DNA of 64,000 nt from the NCBI GenBank assembly GCA_964035545.1, contig OZ037765.1, positions 19,524,698 through 19,588,697 of the forward strand, in the 5' to 3' direction. The notes beneath the pieces were generated by a model that saw only the letters and a program-made list of their open reading frames with translations, had not been told where the DNA came from and ran no database searches. Position numbers and translations under genes: made by a program. The DNA comes from Bugula neritina (Eukaryota > Bryozoa > Gymnolaemata > Cheilostomatida > Bugulidae). This document shows, in pieces, positions 1 through 12,800 of this stretch (its first letter is position 1; every line of letters starts with the position of its first letter).

Positions 1-3000
1 CAATGGAGGTCTTAGCCTGCTTCCAGGAGCCTTGCAGAAATATTCGGACTGGGGGGAGAACAAGTTGGGTTCTGCAACTGGCAATGGCGGCAGGTCGGGC
101 ATGCACGGTAGCGTTGTACCAAAACTTTGAATGTTGAAGATTGATGGAATAGTTGCACTGTCTGGTGGAGTAGGTAGGCCTGCCACGTGGCTATATGGAT
201 GTACCAGTCCTGCAAAGTATACAGAATTTAACCTGATAACAAAAAACAAGTAACCCTACAAAATTAAATTATGCAGATCGCAAATTATAATAGTGAATTG
301 GGTCAAGAAAATAAAAAATTTTACCAAGTTTAGATGTGGGCGATATACTGCTAGTAACAACACTAGCAGTAGTGGGAGTTGTGAAACCACTTTTAACTGG
401 TGTACAGGACTCGGCTGCTTGGTCAGCGTCAATAATCCTAGTGGCAGTGACCTTTGACCCATGTACATCTTGGTTGTGCATTCTCTTGCTTGCCCTGTGT
501 ATAGTAAGAAGCTCCAGCTACAGCTGTGGCACAGAGAGATATAACACCACCATGAAAACTTACATACAACCTCTTAAAACAGAGACTACACTCAACTACA
601 TAGTATAACATGATAACTACCATTAGATTCCATGGAATTTAAAATCTTGAAGCTTTAATTACATTTCAACCGAACATTAGTAATCCCAAGCACTTGTACT
701 AAAAAATTAGGTTCATTTTTTCCTTTACTACACCGGTAAACTAAAAAAACTAATGGCAGTGACCATCATGATACCAACAAAAATATTATAAAAATAGTCA
801 TTTCGGCAAACAATTTTTACACACTATTTACTTAGTAGAAAATGATTTAACTGAACAGTAAACTTAATTCTCAAGCAGAACAAATTACTTTACATATCAG
901 TATTGAAACACTTTCAATTCCATAAGAAACAAAATCAAATCTTTAGTTGTATTTTAACACTATATAACTTTATCAACACAAACCACTCATCTGCAAAGTC
1001 AAATAACCGTCCCTTGCCAATTTTGTTCAAGAATCCAACTGATGTCTAACAAACGATTGACCTTTTATTATTGCCCATACTAGAAAAGCTATGAGAAAGC
1101 ACAAGGCTTTCAAACAAAAAGCTATTTATTTCCTATCATTTAAACGCCAAACTACAGCCTTAGCTAAAACATTGAGAAAGCTAGAGTGCATTTTACTTGG
1201 TTTTCCAACGCTAGCATTTCAAAATCATTAGACAGAAGCTTGGGATTTCCCAAGTAAATCAAGCATATCTTATATTAAAGACATAAACAAGGCTTTTTAA
1301 TAGGGCAGACAATTCTCACAAATAAGTATAACATCTTTAGGGAGTTACATTTTTATACACTTATTACTTTACAGCATCCAAGAGGCCAAAAGACCTGAAT
1401 TCTTATGATAGTTCTATTACTTTTACCTCTCAGCAAGAGTAGGCATGCTATACTGCAAGATTGCCATCTTTTTGGAGCAGTGAATGACAGAACCTTTTGT
1501 CTTATAAGCTAAAGAGTAGAGTCTAGATTTTATTTGACTTAGAGGAACATTAACTGGGAAGTTGGTTAGTTTCACCCAATTGACTTGCTCTCCATTGACA
1601 TCAAAGTCTTCCTGAAATTAAACACATCTACAGATTACCACAGGAGAAACCTACTAATGTTTATGCTGAAAGAAAATATGCCGTACAAAACTTTATACCA
1701 ATATACAGTAGTTGAAGATATTTTCTTTTTATTTTCCTAACATGCTAGTATTAAATCATAAATTAAGTAATAATCATTAACTTGAAAAAATAAATACATT
1801 TCACAGCTTAAAATCATTCAACTGCATTTTTCATTACCTTTTTTGAGTGTAGACAATTTTTAATAGCTTTTATAAAAATATGCTAAAAGACATTTCCATT
1901 TTTAAAATAACTATTTTAAAAACTAGTTTAGAAGTGTATTTTCTTAACATATTATACAAATAATGATGATAGATATTAATGTTGCAAATAATAGCCATTT
2001 GGTATATTTCCTCACCAGCAACTGCAGTTCTTTTTCAGGAGCATTGAGTACAATCTTATCCAGACTGTATATTTCATGAGATGCAACCCTTAATGCAGTC
2101 TTTATAGAGGAGTGATGTGGTTTGTTATGTATCAATATTATCTTATAGTTATGGGCATATCTCATGTGACTTAGATCAGCTGCAAAGTCCACGTCACCTG
2201 AACAACAAGAATAGACACATGACTCATATAATATGTGACCATTGTCACAGTAAAGCTGGAGAATTAGTTGGAATAGGTAATCAATGACTTGAAACAAACT
2301 TGAACTCCAACAGTGTAACAACCATTTTGAGCATTAATCAATGGAACTTTCCTAATGGTTATATAAGGCCGACATTCGTTGGGTAACAAGCAGAAACTAG
2401 AATGGATGTAAAGAAATACCACTCCCAAGTATTCTGAAAACCTGCTAACTTTAAAAGCAATTGGTGCAAATGTTGTAAACTTTTAGTGTCTATTTCACTT
2501 TCATCTGCTTATCAGTAAACTATCAATTTGGTAAAAATGTTTACCTCGCCATTTTGAAAGTAGGTTTACTAATCTTTGAGGAGGTACTATGCTTAAAAGC
2601 ATAAATAAAATTATATGTAGTGTAGGTGCAGCCAACAGCTTTAGATTTGCAGCCAGAGAGCAAAGAAATCCATGATTTTATTGCTGTACTAATATTAGCT
2701 ACACATTTATAAATAGTAAGCAATTAAACAGCAACCAGGGTATTATACTATAAAATGAAACTATGTTATCAAGCTGCATATGTACAGAATAACATTAAGA
2801 AAACTATGTATGTATGTATACTGTAGATGAATATTGTATAGGACGCTTTACTTTTAATCTCATGCCTACCTCTGGACACCAACAGCTAAAAACCGTTCAA
2901 TGAGAAATTATTTGGTACATTTCAACTTCCAGAAGAATATATTGATAACTTTAAGCTTACTTGAATTTTGTTTCATTAAAAAAAATATTGCTTTGGATAA

Positions 3001-5371
3001 AGTTGCACAATACAGCTGCAAAGATCTGTTATGAATTACCATTTCGATGTGTTTTAAAGTAAAAATTGACAAAATTACTATTAAATGATCCCTAAATCAT
3101 CTATAGCTTATATAGAATGGGGCCATGACAACAGCATTTAGGACTACCTAACATTTCAACAAAGGTGGAGATAGTTTCTGGTTTATATGCATTAGTTGGG
3201 AAAAGCTGTTTAGAATTATTACAAAGTTATTATTTGATAAAACGTAAAGAAAAATGTACACATATAATGTAAAAGCAATCCATATATATTACACGTTGCC
3301 TAATATTAAAATACATAATCTTGGTTTAAGGTATATTTCTTCTATGAATACAGGTATACTTTGAGTTAGCATTACTGTAGAGGTAATGAATGGGTATTAT
3401 AAAAGTCAACTTTTTGGTATACAATTAGATTAACTTAACTGTCTGCTGTGTTACTCTATTTTAATTCTAGGCTGAATGATCATTCTAATAAAAATTTTTA
3501 TTAATTAAAACATAACTGTTCTACTCGCTTACTCAGTGGGATACAATATATCACCCAAGTTTTACAACCACCTGTCTAATCAAACTCATTATTGTGAATA
3601 TTTGAAACTTAGATAGCTGGTTCAGCTTCAGCCACTACAACCACCAGACTAATTTTTTAGTTCTTTTAAAACCTGCATTTCACTTAGATACTTTCTGAAA
3701 TATGGAAAAGCTCACCACAGCACCAAAAAATTATAGCTATTAAGCTATCTAGCAGCTTGCAGTCCTATATAAATACTGATTAGCATAGCAAAACAGTCAG
3801 TTACTGCAAGAAGCTGTAAGTTAAAGTGTGATCTACACACAAGAGAACCACATGGGAGTTGCTGCTAAAACCAAGGAGAGCTGGTAATGTACAGTACTTG
3901 ATTCATATCTAATGTCTGTATTTTATCATGGAATTTTATGTCATATAGCTTTCAAATATTATTCTTCTGTCAGTTTGAAACATCTATATTACAATATCTA
4001 AACGAAATTCTGTTTGGTAGAGGTGTCTGGCAACCTAAAGACAATTTCTCTTACATTGTCTAAGATTTTTTCATTTATAGTGCTTGAAGAATCAAAGATC
4101 TTCAATAAATTATTCACACGATTCAAGCTGCATAATTTTTAATAGAAGCAAGAATATAATTTCAGCTATTAATAAATTATAAATAAAAATTTGGGTATAT
4201 TTCCTGCTACTTGCATCTTTTATGTACAAGGTTCCGAGAACTAGTTATAATATATTATATAATATGTTTTATGTTATTAATTTCTATTGAGTATGAGTGA
4301 GTCAAATAAAAAGCATGACTGAATTCAAAAATAAAATTTGCCATACATGTTGAAACTAATTTGACACCAGCATCTAAAAAGTAATAGTTGACACACAAAA
4401 ATACTGTATCACATCTATTGCCATCTATTCAACAAACTCATCTTAAACTAAATTACAGTTTTGATCAATCTTATACTCTTTTCATTTATTACTGAACGTG
4501 AAAACTCTTGTAGCCAATTCAAACAGTAACCAATATATTTTCTAATCAAAGGAGAATGAAATGCAAGCTTCTCCAAAATAATAGAGACACCTTCTACTGT
4601 AAGGTGGTTAGTTGAGCTTAGTAGCTAAATATATTATGCTCACTGCAAACTTAATGATTGTGAACTGATAACCTGAGTGTTGAAATATACCTGAAATTAA
4701 AACTAGAGTGACAGTTCCTTTGTGAGTGCCACAAAATTTTCTCATGCAGAGTTTTAGCTTATCATCGGCAGCGTTCTTGTGTTGGCTGCTAACATGTACA
4801 ACAGTCACCTACAGGAAAAAATAATTAGGCTGAAAGAAATTATCCAGCCTTAAAAAAGCTTCTTTAAAAATAATGTTTATGATTTGATGTAGGAAAGAAA
4901 TATTTGTATAAAAAATTATCAGTACAACATTTATAACACTTTTCAAAATGCTTTTGGGTCAGCTATGTGTAGCACACAGATGTTTAAGTTGCCTAATACA
5001 GGACATTGCCCTTAGTAAATTAAAGCAAATACATAGTTAAATATAGTAGTTGCCTATTTCATCAAAATCGACATAATATGCAATGCAAAACATCACAGCA
5101 GCCAATAAAATAATACTTTACAGGAAAATAAAATAAAATAAATATAAACAGAAAACAGTTACCTGCATCTCATTGAGTTTATCAATTAAGTGAGTTGGTT
5201 CTCTGGAAACATCACAAACACACAAGAACTCTGCCTCTTTAACATCTGAAGTCATGAACTGGCTACGAATACATTGCACTACTGCAGATGGCGATTTCCC
5301 CTTTGGTACTCCGCAATTCTCTATATCCCAAAATACTGCCAGAAATGATTCATCAGAAGAGTTGGTCATGT
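1..5371 (-). CDS. MARF1: MARF1-like NYN-domain ribonuclease/RNA-binding protein, 5' part, runs off left edge
   Basis: Six exons in transcription order: 5163-5371 (ATG at 5369-5367), 4691-4808, 2016-2197, 1427-1611, 325-482 and 1-209, the last truncated by the window edge. They give 353 codons with consistent phases and GT-AG borders. Residues 9-165 form a NYN (PIN-like) nuclease domain with the motifs VFWDIENC, KNAADDKL and SGDVDFAADL, which carry the acidic catalytic positions and closely match animal MARF1 (limkain-b1). An RRM follows (NWVKLTNFPVNVPLS to HNQDVHGSKVTA), split over exons 4-5, then a proline-rich linker. In mouse, MARF1 controls oocyte meiosis and silences retrotransposons by RNA cleavage; the LOTUS repeats expected downstream would lie outside the window. 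Vertebrate MARF1 has several hundred residues before the NYN domain. Here the ATG is 14 residues before the catalytic Asp, so either the N-terminus is short or unseen upstream exons exist. Family call is firm; the start is less so. Confidence 0.9.
2198..4690 (-). other. MARF1-like intron 3 (2.5 kb)
   Basis: The largest MARF1-like intron separates the middle and last thirds of the NYN domain. It is AT-rich and unique-looking. I found no exon, RNA gene or transposon end in it; short open frames such as 2541-2723 (minus) have no protein signature. Confidence 0.7.
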
Positions 5372-5465
5372 CTACAAATAAGAAAAAAGAAAAAACATCT
5401 AGATTTTGATAACTGCCGCTGTGGTAATTAAAATTCAGTAAGAAATGATGGAAAGGACTGTTCAA

Positions 5466-8400
5466 ATAGTATCAGATGAGAGTGAAGATTGTAGGATTAT
5501 TACGCATTAATTTAAAACAAAAGTTAGCAAAAAGTACTCCCACAACCTAATAAACTAAAATAGCACACTACTGGCCAAAAGTAATTATGGTCATTCAACT
5601 AGCTAAACAATTTGAACCTCCACTAAAAAATTGAGAGAATCTTCTTAAAATTTAGTAGTTTTAGTTTGTAGTGACCATCATAGGTGTCATTACTAACCTA
5701 AAAAGCAACTGCTTATGGCAACTGTGGTGATTGTTTAAGCCTTAAAGTGAGTTATAACATTTTTAAGAATGCAAAAAATGTCTTGCTTTCAAACCCCCCC
5801 CCCCCCCCCCCCCCGCCCACTCAACAGCATAGAGAAAACCCCTACTTCATTCACCACTAAATGAGAGAATTGAATTATCAACTTACTGGAGCCCAGTCTA
5901 GACTGTGTAGGAGACCCATTGGTCTACAGAGTTTGACGGACACATATTAAACTTATAGCCATGCTTCAGAGTGTGAGAGCACAATTCCCACAATGTCATA
6001 TTGGCTATAGGAAATTTCATGTAGGCCTATGCAGAACTTGTGAAATCAAGCTGCAGAAGCCCCTACAATAAACAAGACTTATTTGGAATACATTTTTGTG
6101 TACTTATGCTACTATATTCTTTCTATATAATCATGCTTGTTCACGGAATTGATAGTGAAATGAAGAAAATTCCACAACTTGCATCTTTTACCAACAAATT
6201 ACTTGTACAAAAAACTAGAGCAATCAAATTTCTATCAAAAAATAAAAGCAAAAACCTTTTCACAATTGACAAGGACATCTCCAGCATAAAACTCAAACTA
6301 GACTAGCAAGTAGCATAAGCTTGGATTGAAACTGGGCCAACAGCGGTTTCCAGACCAAATGTCAAAAACTTGTATGCATTAGCCATTATAATTATGAAAT
6401 CAATAAACTTCTAATCTCTGTTTACTAATTTCAAAAATCTTCAATGACAATTGAAATTAAATCTAGCACTAAAAATGAGTTTGCAAATTTTCTTTAGAAT
6501 TATATTTAAATGAATACTTGAAATTGAACTTTATGAACTCATGATGATGCTGTAATTATATTACTATTTGTAAGAAACACCAATACTTATAGTTATACTT
6601 GTATATTTATACCAATTAGACTTATTAGTAATTATAAATTAGTATTACTATTACTGTTAGACTTAGTGTTACTGTTACTGTAACTGTGTTACTGTTAGTA
6701 ACAGTGTTAGTGTTACTGTTAGTAAATTTAATTACTACTACAAACTCAAACTGGTAAAAAAGGCCTCGTAAGCCAACAACTAAGCAAGAATGAAATATTT
6801 TCGCAAGATACCATCTTTAAGTTAAGTTGGAAGTCTTCATTTAAATAAACTGAACTGAATCTAGGATGGCAGGGGGTAGAAAGATAAAATTGTAAAATAA
6901 AACATAAATTTTCATCTATCAAATTTTAAACAAAAATAACAATTGACTCGCTCACAGATAATATCTGATTCGACAAAGATCATATAGGTCAACCAGAGCG
7001 GTTTCCCATGGCACTTCGATCACTGCACTGGAATAAATTAGTAATTACAGTTCGATATTTATAATTATTGAGATTGACTTTAGTATTTAAATTTTTAGTC
7101 AATTACAAAAATGAAGAAATCTTCGCAATAGACAAACATGTGAAATTAATTTCATCAATAAAAACTGAAAGATATTCAAGTAGTACAACACAAGTTCATC
7201 AATAAAAACTGAAAGATATTCAAGTAATACAACACAAGTTAAAGTTGAATATGAAATTCAAATTGAAATTGAAGATGAATATCATTTAATTTTATATCAG
7301 TATCAGTATGAGCCATGAGTATCAGTATCAGTATCACTATGACTATTGACTATTACTATTAGTATCATACTCTATCAGTATCACTATGACTATCAGTATG
7401 AGTATCAGTATCGGAGTTTAAGTTTCAACTTTAACTTACTCATAGTCATAGTGATAGTCTTACACTTACAGTTAGTGTTACTCTAACTCTTAGTCTTACT
7501 CTTAGTCTTGCGCCTTTCACTTTGACTTTCAGTTACTAAATTATTATATTATCAGACTATGAATATTAGTATGAGTATGACTATAAGTATAAGTGTATAA
7601 CTATAGTATTAGTATAGCTATAACTATAAGTGTAAGTACTAAGTATAAAAACTAGAGATCTTTATTTTAGAAAATATTATTTACTTTTAGTTTTAGTCTT
7701 TAATTTATTATTTAATTTTATACTTAGTCTTACTCTTAGTCTTAGAATTTTAGTTTGTAGGTTAAAGTTAGACGTTTGACTGTGAAGTTTGAGGCTGAAA
7801 GTAAAACTAAAAGTAAACGTGGTTAAAGCATGAACTATTAATATTATCTTTATGACAGTTTGAAATAATCATATGATTGCAATCATCATTATCATTGTGA
7901 TTATGTTAAACTAGAAGTTGTCTTGGATGATGGTAAATTAATATATTTTTTATAACATAGACTTTAAGTTTAAAAATAAATTCAATTTCAATGTTGTACT
8001 TATAATATTAATAAAAATCGTAATAATTTTATTTATCATTATGTTACCCACACTAAAATAAGTATATTAGTATTAGTATCACTATTAATATTAGTATAAC
8101 TATAATATTATTACAAATAATATAAAAACAAATATCATTTCAAAAACACTTTAATTTCAGTAATCATGATGATTACCATTATGAGATTAACTTTAGTAAA
8201 AAGTAAGACTAAGTAACTATAGGTTATTAATTAACTATAACTATTAGCTATTATAACTATTAACTATAACTATTATCAAGTTTAACTTGAACATGAACTA
8301 GTGCTACTTGCAGTTGAACTGTTGAACTTGGAGTAGTTACAGTTTGCACAATGACAAGCCAATTATAATGAATATGATAGTGATGATGTCAATATCATAT

Positions 8401-9837
8401 GAGTATCGAATACAATACGACTATGAGCATGAATATTGATGTAATTAATAATATAATGAATAAAAATCTAAAATTCAATATGAATATAAATTGAATATTG
8501 ATGTCTAGTTATATCATTTGACAATCATGATCATCATGACTTTGAAAAAAGGTATAATAATTAAGTATGAGTGGAATTGTGGTGTTACCTCTTCTTGGGT
8601 TTAGGCTTGTCTGAGTTTTTTTTATAAACTGAGTTACAAAAATAAACTTCTGATACACTTGTGGCAAGCCTTTTAATTTCAGTTTAGCCAAAATTCTGAA
8701 TTGTATGTGGATCTTTAGAAATTGTTTAGATAAAGTTTAATTTGTAGAGTCATATTGCTCATAATCATAATTATTTAATAGTTATACTTATACGGTTATA
8801 TTTATACTCATCGTATTTTTTTATATTCAAATGTAATTATAATTAAAAAACAAATTATATTGTTATGAATATTACCTACACAAATTCAATGGCCTATATA
8901 CTTCTACGCTGATGGCATTTAACCAATTGACAGATTAGCTTATTCCCAGTTTGGTCTGACCTCTTTAGATATAAATTTGAGTAACAGTAAATCTAAGTTT
9001 TTTAGATTGACCATTGAGCTAACAGCTAATTCTAACAGTTAACAGAAGTAGTCTAAATTTAATAAGTAAGTAGTTGGTAACTCACAAACTATAAGTGGAG
9101 CTAATAGTAATTATTAGTGAAAGAATAAGTGTAAGTTACCAAAAGCAAATAACTAATTCTAAAAACAATTGTGACAATATCCGTATTTCAGTGTAGCGCC
9201 AGTGATAATAACTATTATATTTCTAGTGTGCTCGGACTATTTTTGATAAATTGTTATTTTTAGTCCTGAACTTGTTCCAACACTAACACTAAAACTAAGA
9301 GTGAAGTTTGCTAAAGCAGGAGCTTGCTGTTTTCAACAGTTGATTGCTTACATCACTAGCTATGATCTACTGTTACATGGCATAAATGATAACCCAAAAA
9401 CAAATTTATAGGAAAGAATGTAAGCGTTTTCATTTTAATAAAAAAAATACAATTAAATTAATGCTTATTAATATTGAAAAGTTTTAATAGCTGAATCCAA
9501 GATATTGGTAGCTCTGATACTTATGATTATAATTGTTACACAATACCTTAATGCTGTTTTCAATTATTTAGTATTATCTTGATTTAAACAATTGAAAATA
9601 AAAGCAGTATCTCAATCTAGATAGCTAATACTCTTCATTGTTTTATCATGTATATCTAACATTGATGGTAATGAAGTGTTTCATGTTGGTTTGGATTTCC
9701 AAACTACTTGACTTTAATTTGAATTTGTTCAATTTTTAGCTTTAAGCATAGCTTGTTGTTGAATGACACGCTAAAACATTATATTCATTTTTTAGAAGTC
9801 AACATGATTTTTGCTTGCGTCAAAGAGTGAAAGTACT
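5466..9837. other. Intergenic region between divergent MARF1-like and SMC6 genes
   Basis: This 4.4-kb AT-rich spacer between two head-to-head genes must hold both promoters, but I see no clear core promoter or CpG-rich patch. A 20-base-class run of C interrupted near its end lies at about 5796-5814. From about 6,560 to 8,870 the DNA is dominated by imprecise short-period repeats (separate entry). The stretch 8,870-9,800 shows no structure. The 88-codon frame at 6040-6306 has no recognisable protein signature. Confidence 0.6.
6560..8480. repeat. Imprecise period-six arrays (AGTATC/AGTATT/TTAGTC types)
   Basis: Long runs of variants such as AGTATCAGTATC, GTTACTGTTAGT, ACTCTTAGTCTT and TATGACTATGAC, most dense at 6640-6730, 7300-7520 and 7550-7660. 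The repeat unit drifts constantly instead of forming a clean microsatellite. Similar text recurs at 25.7-26.1 kb and 46.4-47.7 kb. A 40-base segment (AAAACTGAAAGATATTCAAG and flank) is also tandemly duplicated at about 7158-7240. Confidence 0.7.
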
Positions 9838-12800
9838 ATGGGAAAGCGAAAATTGGAGTCATCACAATCTATTTTAGCTAAACGGCGGAAAAATGGTGTT
9901 GACCATGATAAAGTAAAGCAATTTAATATTTTTTTGTTTTTCAAGATTTCATGATAAAAGCTCACGCAAATTTGTAGTGGCCATCCCTGTGGGAAACAAC
10001 AAAATGTGTATGGTAAATCGTGCTAAGGACTTATTCAGATGTGGCACAGAAGCAATTATGACTCGATATTCTTCCTAACATCACCAATGGCCTTTGTTGG
10101 GGTTCAAACCTATGACTTCGTGTTTACTAAGCAAGCATTCTAACCCCTAGACCATGGCTGCTCCCTTCAAAAAATTCATGAGAATGCTTTATGATATGTT
10201 GCAGCTAACTGTTAAAAATAACTTCTCTTCAATTACTGTGACATTTCAAATTATCATTGCAGGGAGTACTTCCAAATGCTGGAATAATTCAACGTGTTGA
10301 GTTGCGGAATTTTATGAATCATGCTCATTTGAGTTTTGATTTTCAGCCCAGAGTGAGTTTCAAATAAATTTTCCAATTTATATATATTTATAGGCTTTTA
10401 TGTGTTGTGAGCTTTGGCACAATAATCATTTATTGGGGAATTTTTCCTAATGAGGTTTTGTCAACTGTTTCATCATTTTTCATATTTTTTAGGTAAATAT
10501 TGTTACCGGGTTCAATGGAACTGGAAAAAGTGCTATTCTGACTGGACTGGTTGTAGGACTGGGAGGAAAAGCTAGCTCAACTAGTCGAGGCAGTCAAATC
10601 TCTGGTTTCATCAAAGATGGCAAAAAGTGAGATTTCTGGCCAATAATTCAATAAATGTATTTGATCACCACATTTATACAGTTTTATGCTCCATTTCAAG
10701 TAGCCCAGTCAGGTTGAATGCTTGTTTTTCAGTGTTTCCGATATCAAAGTCGTGCTGAACAATGGCGGACCAGACGCGTACCAACCAGACGTGTATGGTG
10801 ACAGCATTGTTGTAGAGAGAAAGCTGTCAAGGTCCAGCAACAGCGGAGATTATAAAATTAAGACTGCCAGCATGCGATTAATGAGCACAAAGAAATCCGA
10901 TTTAACTCGGATCTTAGACCATTTCAATATACAAGTGGAAAATCCTGTGGCTATTTTGAATCAAGAAACCAGTAAAAACTTCTTATATTCCAAAAATCCT
11001 GGAGAAGTCTACCAGGTAAATTTAATCTTTCATGAAAAGCTGCTGAATTTTACCTTATTACCCATGTCTTTGTAAAGCGAGTCATTTTATAGATTTTTTT
11101 GTTTTAATAACTGTAGTTGAAAAATAAACTTGCAGTTTTAATTGTGATTTTACCACATATTCAGAAAACTGAATACTCAACTTGAAAATCGTCTCTTTTA
11201 ATTATTCCTGTTATATTTCTACGGGGCTAATCAGTTTGTTGAAAGCAAGCATAACATCAGACATTTGTTTGTATACTTTAACCAGGGCAAACAATTCTTT
11301 TAGTATTTTTTGCATTTAGAATCTAAATTTCACTGTCAAATCGAGATTTTTTTTACTCTTAGAATATTGAAAAGTTGCATAACAAAATTATCTTTTATAG
11401 CTTAAAAGGTTTGCTCTTCAAGATTTTACTCAGTACAGTTAGACTTGAGATATAAATGATATTTTTTGCTCATTTAAAAACTAGTTCCCTAGAATTTCCA
11501 TAAAAATCTTTGAGGGTAAAGTTAGGGTTATAAGGTGTTAACTTTGCCCATCCCCCTCCTCCCCCCCCCCCCATCCCCCACTAATGCATTGATCATAAAT
11601 TTATATAAATTCTGCCATAGATTAGGTTTTAATGTGAATCTTTTGTAACTACGACATTTAATAGATTTACATTTTTTATTTCATTGATATCCAGCATTCT
11701 TACCTCACCCTCTGTCAATGTATTTTTCTTATTTTAGTTTTTTACAAAAGCAACAAAACTAGAGCAAATGAAGATAGGATATGATGTCGCTAGGAAAGAG
11801 TTTAAGGCTTCAATGGATGTGCTAAAATCTAAAGAATCGGTATTTCATATTTCTATTATTCAAGTTTTTATATGACTAAATGTATAGATGGTATATATTA
11901 AACATAGGTTCCCAATGAAAAGTTTTTGTATTGTCTAATTTATTGCAACGAAAAATGTGTATTAGATTTCAGAAAAATTGTCTTTCTACAGTTTATATAT
12001 ATTTGATGATTATTCACACCTGCTTCAGCTAATCTTATTAAACAAGTACACACCAAGCCTTGTGTTGGCATCTTTTCGCCAAATTAAATCTCCAAGTATT
12101 TTTGTAGGATCTTGTTACTTTTATCAACATTTTCTTTCCATAAATCAAAACTTCTACTGAAACATTTACAGAATCGTTTAGGTCAATGCTGCATTGGCTT
12201 AGCAGTTTGTAATGACTTTAATGTAGGAAAACAGTAACTGTGTGTTACATTTGAAGTTCTTTGTTATAGTAAGAAATGTAAAGACTTATGATCGAGCTTT
12301 CTCTCAAACATGTAGACTGACAATATATAGAACTCTTTGTATTTTTTGTAAGCTAGTGAAGTCTAAAATCATTGTATGGTATCATTTGCTCATATGTTAT
12401 AGGTACTTCCTATGATGGAGTTGGAATTGAAACAGGCCCAAGAAAAAGCAGCAGCTTTGGAGTCTATTGATAAAATACGCTCTAAACTTGACAAAAAGGA
12501 ATGCGAGTTGGCATGGGCCATCGTCGAGTACAAAGAGAACGAACATCATCTGATGAATCAGCGTCTAACAAAGTTGAATAACACGAGGCCAAAATATGAA
12601 GCGACGGTCACCAAGTCCCAAGTAATAAAACGTTGTAGTAAATGCAGTATTTAAAATAAAAATCAGTTAATTTGCAGGCCATGAGAAACTTTTCTTGTAT
12701 TGTAGAAAAAAGTGGAGAAAGCGAAAGAGCATAAGGTAGAGATAGAAGAAAAGGTAAAGAATATGGCAGGAGACACTGGAACATTTGAGTCACAGCGCAG

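Noticed and set aside
6040-6306. 88-codon open frame in the MARF1/SMC6 spacer
   Set aside because: Composition is that of random AT-rich DNA; no domain, no splice context and no conserved pattern.
7290-7660. CRISPR-like or satellite array
   Set aside because: Units drift continuously and there are no constant repeats with unique spacers; this is animal low-complexity DNA.
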